This document shows positions 60,049 through 64,000 of a DNA stretch of 64,000 nt, in pieces. A program made the translations under genes and the position numbers. Position 1 is the first letter of the stretch. Each line of letters begins with the position of its first letter. This stretch comes from Rutidosis leptorrhynchoides (Eukaryota > Streptophyta > Magnoliopsida > Asterales > Asteraceae): contig NC_092333.1 of the NCBI RefSeq assembly GCF_046630445.1, positions 707,077,001-707,141,000 on the forward strand, in the 5' to 3' direction. Below the pieces are notes generated by a model. That model was not told the DNA's origin. It saw nothing but the letters and a program-made list of their open reading frames with translations, and searched no databases.

Positions 60049-60811
60049 GTTCTACATGGTGTTTACTTATCTTATATATTTATATTATATTTATTGCCTA
60101 CTTGCTTGTGTGCACTTCATATATGTTTTTTTTTTTTTTTTTTCGTGGGACTTTACGTATTGGCTGGACATGTTTTATGGATATATAATATATCTATACT
60201 TATTGTAGCATATTCACATGCTTTATTGCACTATATGGTTACATGTTTGTATTACATTATATAGCAATTAATTTATACGTACTTACATATCACATGTTTT
60301 TATGCTAACATAGCATACTTATTTGTCTATGCCTACATAGTATACCATCTATTTTATACTGCATATTATACCTACATGCTTCTTACCAACATGTTTACGT
60401 ATACTTATTGTACTTACATGACTTGTTATACTTGCATATTTGACACTCACATATTTTAATTATATGTTATATTACTCAATATTGTTATATGCTTTATTTA
60501 CCTATATATATCGTATTGGAGTATACATTATTCATGGTAAAGCTTCTATTTTGCCAACTTTACTTGTATATTTTTACTTCACATATCGGATATCATGGTT
60601 CTTTCTGGTCGGAGGTCCCTAGGAAGCAGCCTCTCTGCTCTACAGAATAGGGAGGGACGACTTCCTCTACCTGGAGACCGATAGGTATCCTGCGTAGAAG
60701 AATGACTTCCCTTTTATTTTAGGGTAGAGGAAAGGACTGCCTACATCTAACCTCCTCCATACTCCACTTTAGTGGAATTGGGTATTGTTGTTGTTGTTGT
60801 TGTTATTTTTA

Positions 60812-61128
60812 AAACTATAGTTCTTGGAAAGCAAAAAGGAGGAAAATGTTAAGGTGAGATAAAAAGGCTCAATAAGACGATAAACACCAGCTTTATTTAG
60901 AAAAACTATTAGCTTATTTTATGGAGAAAAAGGAACCTGTATTTCCTTGATGTGAACCTGTATGTGGCATTTTCCCTCTTGAAAACTGTCAGTTTTGATT
61001 CTTCACATAACTCGCCGCATTAAGCAGATATAATTTACTAATCAATAGTGTATGACTAAGCAATGGGTACTAAATCAAGTCTTACGGAATGTCACAACAC
61101 CATTAATGAACTAATAGCAAAGTAGTCT
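60812..61128 (+). other. Spacer, no gene seen
   Basis: AT-rich, about 0.3 kb between LINE end and the L1 fragment. Nothing recognisable on either strand. Confidence 0.5.
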
Positions 61129-61528
61129 AATAACAGGGTGCAGCAGAGGGCGTTTGAGTCTTATTACATTCGGGTCAACAAGAAGGTCCGGAATGGGCTA
61201 GGTACATTTAGAATAATCGCATTCCAAATGAGGTTTTCGTCTTTCATTGGTTAGTGTGGCAAGGTAGTTTCCCGGTTACATAAGTTCTTCGTTACCGCAA
61301 CGTTCTTCCTCAGGTGCAATCTTCTCTATGCATTTGGTGTCAAGTGTTCGACGAGTCTGTTAATCTCTTCCTTCTTATATTGTCATGGTTGTTTGTTTTC
61401 TCAATTGTTCGTGTAAAGTTTTGTCAAGTCAATTCATGTACTGTAACCTCATGAGTTGAATCATCATTTTGATGATTTTTTTAATATTCAGTTCCTTTTT
61501 CGCTAAAAAAAGAAATAACAGGGTGCAG
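61129..61528 (+). mobile_element. 5'-truncated L1-type LINE fragment with 15-bp target duplication
   Basis: Flanked by AATAACAGGGTGCAG at 61129-61143 and 61514-61528. The insert (61144-61513) reads IPNEVFVFHWLVWQGSFPV from 61221, then a stop and LRYRNVLPQVQSSLCIWCQVF: the zf-RVT region found after the RT of plant L1 elements (xxSLCxWC...ES...L). It ends in a short A-rich tail. Short 5'-truncated copies are typical of target-primed insertion. Confidence 0.85.
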
Positions 61529-62319
61529 ATACAATATCACAAGTATGCACAAAAACAACTAGCATTATTTCACTTACAGAATAGGAGTATAAAGTACTAA
61601 CCCTCGACAAAGTTTCCATGACAATACCTTGAGTAACAGTTGTTGAAAACCTAAGGTTCCAATTCTCCCCCATTGCAAATAATAATTTTATTCCTTTCAA
61701 TGACCATCTATCTATTGTTAAAATTAATTAACAATAAAATCACTAAAAATTTATTCATAAGATACAGAGAGAAATTTCAAAATAATAAAACTTGACGTCG
61801 AACTTTTTTTTCAGCTGAATTAACCATCTCTGAATGCCTGTAACCAAAAAAAGGCAACTTAAAATCAAATATCCATATGCCCAATTGATTGATATAATTT
61901 AATCTCAGATTCAACAAATTAAACAAAATTACACAGTTGGGAGACTGAAAGAAACGGTGGCAGCGATGAGTCGGTTCTTGAGTAAACAGGGTAGGGATAA
62001 GGTATTGGAGTAAACAGCTCGCCATAAATTGTAACTTACCCGGTTATATCGTGTCCCAAAAAACATACAACTTACTCCTATAAAAAGGGGAAAAAGAGAG
62101 TAAATGTACCTGTAACGAATGTACCGAAATTGTTACCAATTACCTTAACTACTTCCTACGATCAAAGAGTCATTTTTGAGGAGCTAAAGCAGCCAGCCTA
62201 ATACTCAAAGACATCGGGGTACCATATCTAATACTGGATTTACAATTTGTGAAAAAAGAAAGATACTTTTGTACTTACCAACACAGTGATACACGATATT
62301 GAATAGTGTGTCTTGCATC
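61529..62319 (-). other. Spacer with weak minus-strand coding hints
   Basis: AT-rich. Minus-strand frames at 61503-61700 (GENWNLRFSTTVTQG) and 61777-62025 (MASCLLQYLIPTLF) have reasonable composition and could be exon pieces of a host gene, but I see no consistent splice structure and no known domain. Not called as genes. Confidence 0.25.
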
Positions 62320-62487
62320 TTTTTTTTTGAACGACGATATTGACATTGAATGCTCTCATTTGTCACCCACACACGCGTTATGTTGGCAGTACCATCAAAG
62401 GTTGGAAACTCCCTGCTTAGAGTGAGAATCGAACCTGGTAGTACCCAAGTTGGATCCCATCCCCATACCACTCGAGCCAAGCTTCGG
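62320..62487 (-). mobile_element. tRNA-derived SINE
   Basis: On the minus strand it starts about 62487 with a tRNA-like head: A-box-like TGGCTCGAGTGG (+ 62468-62479) and B box GGTTCGATTCT (+ 62425-62435), a tRNA-unrelated body, and nine A at the end (+ T run 62320-62328). Length about 168 bp fits plant SINEs. I do not see a clear target duplication. Confidence 0.65.
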
Positions 62488-63550
62488 ATGCTACTATTCT
62501 GTAGACAATTAAAAAAGTGAGTTCTGTCCCACTCTATTTATGTTTATGCATCTATGTCGAGTGTACCGTTTAAAGCTCTCAAGAATAAAAGATATGCAAA
62601 AGATGGAGCAAAATGCCCGAGCCCGTAAAGCATCTTTAAGTATCATAGTTACAACAGCTAGAGAAATCATAATGCACTTAGTTCCAAACAAACACGAGAC
62701 CCTCCCTGGACACACTATCTCACCCTCAGCACGTGGAAAAATTTAAGTGAGCCAACTCTGACCTATTATCTAAGTATGTATTATTATGCAACATCCATTT
62801 CAATGACATCTATATGGTTCACAAAACATACCCAATTACGAAGTATCTATAAGCGAAAACATAAACTAGTCATCAATCTTAGTTTGAAAACATTGAAATG
62901 GGTCATCCCAAAAGGTAGCACCACATCATCAAATGTAATATCCTTTATCCTGTCATCCTATTACAGCTAAAGTTACGTGATCATCAAATGTATAACAACA
63001 GTGATATTCATTACCTTAACTGCAGTGTATCTGTAAGTGTTACTTCCTCATGAACTTTTTAAGAATTCAAAGCACCCAAACTATTACTAAAAGACAGGTT
63101 CACATAAATTGTGTGTATAGTATTAGTTGTATTTCTATTCAAATATTTAATAGATTAGATTATGTCATGGTTGCAAACTTAAACCGTCACATGATGAAAA
63201 TGCCATCCGGTTAGCCATAATAAGGCTCGAATCTTCAATGTACAAACATAAACATCGAAACCAACAAGGGACTTGTTTGACAAGCGACAATATTAACCCT
63301 GGTCGAAAGTTTGAAACTAGCAACATGCATTTTTCACAAGCCACGGCATATATACACACATTGAAACAACCCGACCCGACCCGTCTCAACCCAGCCCGTT
63401 TGCCAGGTATACCTAATATAGAAACTGGACTAAAGTTGGTTACAATTGTATGCAATTAAACCTTTCTGCCCTGTTCTGCTATGTGTGTGCTAACATGGAC
63501 CGGGTCAGTGAAATGAACAGTCCTATAAACAACAATGGCGTTAATGAAGC
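62488..63550 (+). other. Spacer / probable 3' flank of the host gene, no gene seen
   Basis: Small frames only. Contains a CCCGA repeat-like run (63370-63400, 'gacccgacccg'). The first part next to 63550 may be the 3' UTR of the minus-strand host gene. Confidence 0.4.
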
Positions 63551-63687
63551 TTAACAACCTCCATAAAGATACTGAAGAGGATTATGAAACCTTTTAAGCA
63601 TGTAATTATGTGACACTCCAAATTCAAGTTTAAGAGCTAATGTCCTTAAGCCATCAACAATGCTTGTTCTTTGGGAAGATATTTCCC
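63551..63687 (-). CDS. Last coding exon of an unidentified host gene
   Basis: The minus strand has a splice acceptor TTTTCAG at 63694-63688, then a frame reading GEISSQRTSIVDGLRTLA (first G shared with the previous exon), further on LEFGVSHNYMLKRFHN, and ending in GGC and a stop at 63551. The phase fits the donor at 63958 exactly. Sequence looks like ordinary globular protein, helical, with no simple repeat. I do not recognise the family. Splicing and expression are inferred. Confidence 0.5.
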
Positions 63688-63958
63688 CTGAAAAGAAATG
63701 TTCAAATAGATTAAGAGGTAGTTAACAAGAGGAAGATGTGGCACTTTTGACTTTTACATATAAACGGGTTGATCTGGGGTGAGTTTTAAACCTCCCAACC
63801 CACTCAACCCGCCCATATTGCCACCTCTAAGATACAGAGAGAAACTAATGTCATGATAACCTGTGGATGTTCCTTTTGCTAGCCCGTCCTTGATGGCACA
63901 CACGGGAATCCATAAACGCTATCGAAATTGCTTGCCCAATCTGGTAATTATATATTAC

Positions 63959-64000
63959 CGTTCTTAAGCGTAAGCTGAGCAAATTCTTTGGAAACAGCAG
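63959..64000 (-). CDS. Penultimate exon (partial) of the same host gene
   Basis: Minus strand from the window edge: AVSKEFAQLTLKN plus one base, then donor GTAATA at 63958. The frame is open to the edge and joins in phase to 63687. The intron (63688-63958) contains 'gaggtggcaatatggg' (+ near 63810-63830, reverse), possibly part of a small hAT-like element. The exon is cut by the window edge. Confidence 0.45.

Larger units (their letters stand above)
57316..60811 (+). mobile_element. RTE-like LINE, 3' part
   Basis: Continues the endonuclease and reverse-transcriptase frame of 44016-44214 after E2, then a 3' UTR from 60049 and a (TTG)n end at 60785-60802. Short simple-repeat 3' ends instead of long poly(A) are typical of RTE-clade LINEs. 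The 3' UTR (60060-60600) is AT-rich with a T-run at 60127-60143, then a GC-richer block at 60600-60780. Confidence 0.85.

Noticed and set aside
61503-62025. Candidate host exons on the minus strand (GENWNLRFSTTV..., MASCLLQYL...)
   Set aside because: Plausible composition but no consistent splice sites or homology; part of the first frame runs into the L1 target duplication.
63710-63832. Possible small hAT-type MITE in the host intron (ends with 'gccacctct' and 'gtgccac')
   Set aside because: Inverted ends match poorly and no 8-bp duplication is seen.

Overview
This window is repeat-dense nuclear DNA from a flowering plant. I infer a eudicot, and the style of the elements recalls Asteraceae, but nothing here proves the family. 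The evidence is long-LTR Ty3/Gypsy chromovirus-like elements primed by initiator tRNA-Met, an RTE-like LINE, a decayed Helitron, a tRNA-derived SINE and AT-rich spacers. There are no bacterial genes or operons. The only likely host gene is the end of one at the right edge (minus strand, two exons near 63551-64000).

Layout. Bases 1-3935 are a minus-strand long LTR (element D) inserted into the 5' LTR of element A. Element A (plus strand, 3936-22033) has a 5' LTR fragment, a decayed internal region with no gag-pol but with a relic of a poly(A)-binding-protein gene, and a 3' LTR. That 3' LTR is split by element B (13412-21652, TSD ggcat), a young LTR element with no coding capacity. A itself sits in the 5' region of element C (minus strand), whose 5' LTR (22603-38574) is split by element E1 (22655-35749, plus strand, TSD tccat). 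Next come a Helitron relic (about 38575-41801), 1.5 kb of unassigned DNA, and an RTE-like LINE (about 43287-60811) split by element E2 (44215-57315, minus strand, TSD ctata). The right flank holds a 5'-truncated L1 fragment, a SINE and the host exons.

E1 and E2 are two copies of one 13.1-kb family and are the most notable content. Between the primer-binding site and gag-pol each carries two extra reading frames: an acidic protein of about 204 residues and a 227-residue F-box protein that resembles the plant At2g35280-like family with its Sel1-type tail. E1 has an intact 1534-residue Gag-Pol but a stop in the F-box frame. E2 has an intact F-box frame but a frameshifted Gag-Pol and a stop in the acidic frame. 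Their interiors and the second halves of their LTRs are nearly identical, while the first 1.3 kb or so of the LTRs is clearly diverged.

Other signals not explained by ordinary annotation are seven tandem hairpins with one invariant loop and co-varying stems in each LTR of B, paired clusters of GGACGCCGTCC near both ends of the same LTRs, a tRNA-like Pol III promoter module shared by the LTRs of A and D, and a 0.4-kb triplet array in the 3' LTR of A that runs from almost pure AT to almost pure GC.
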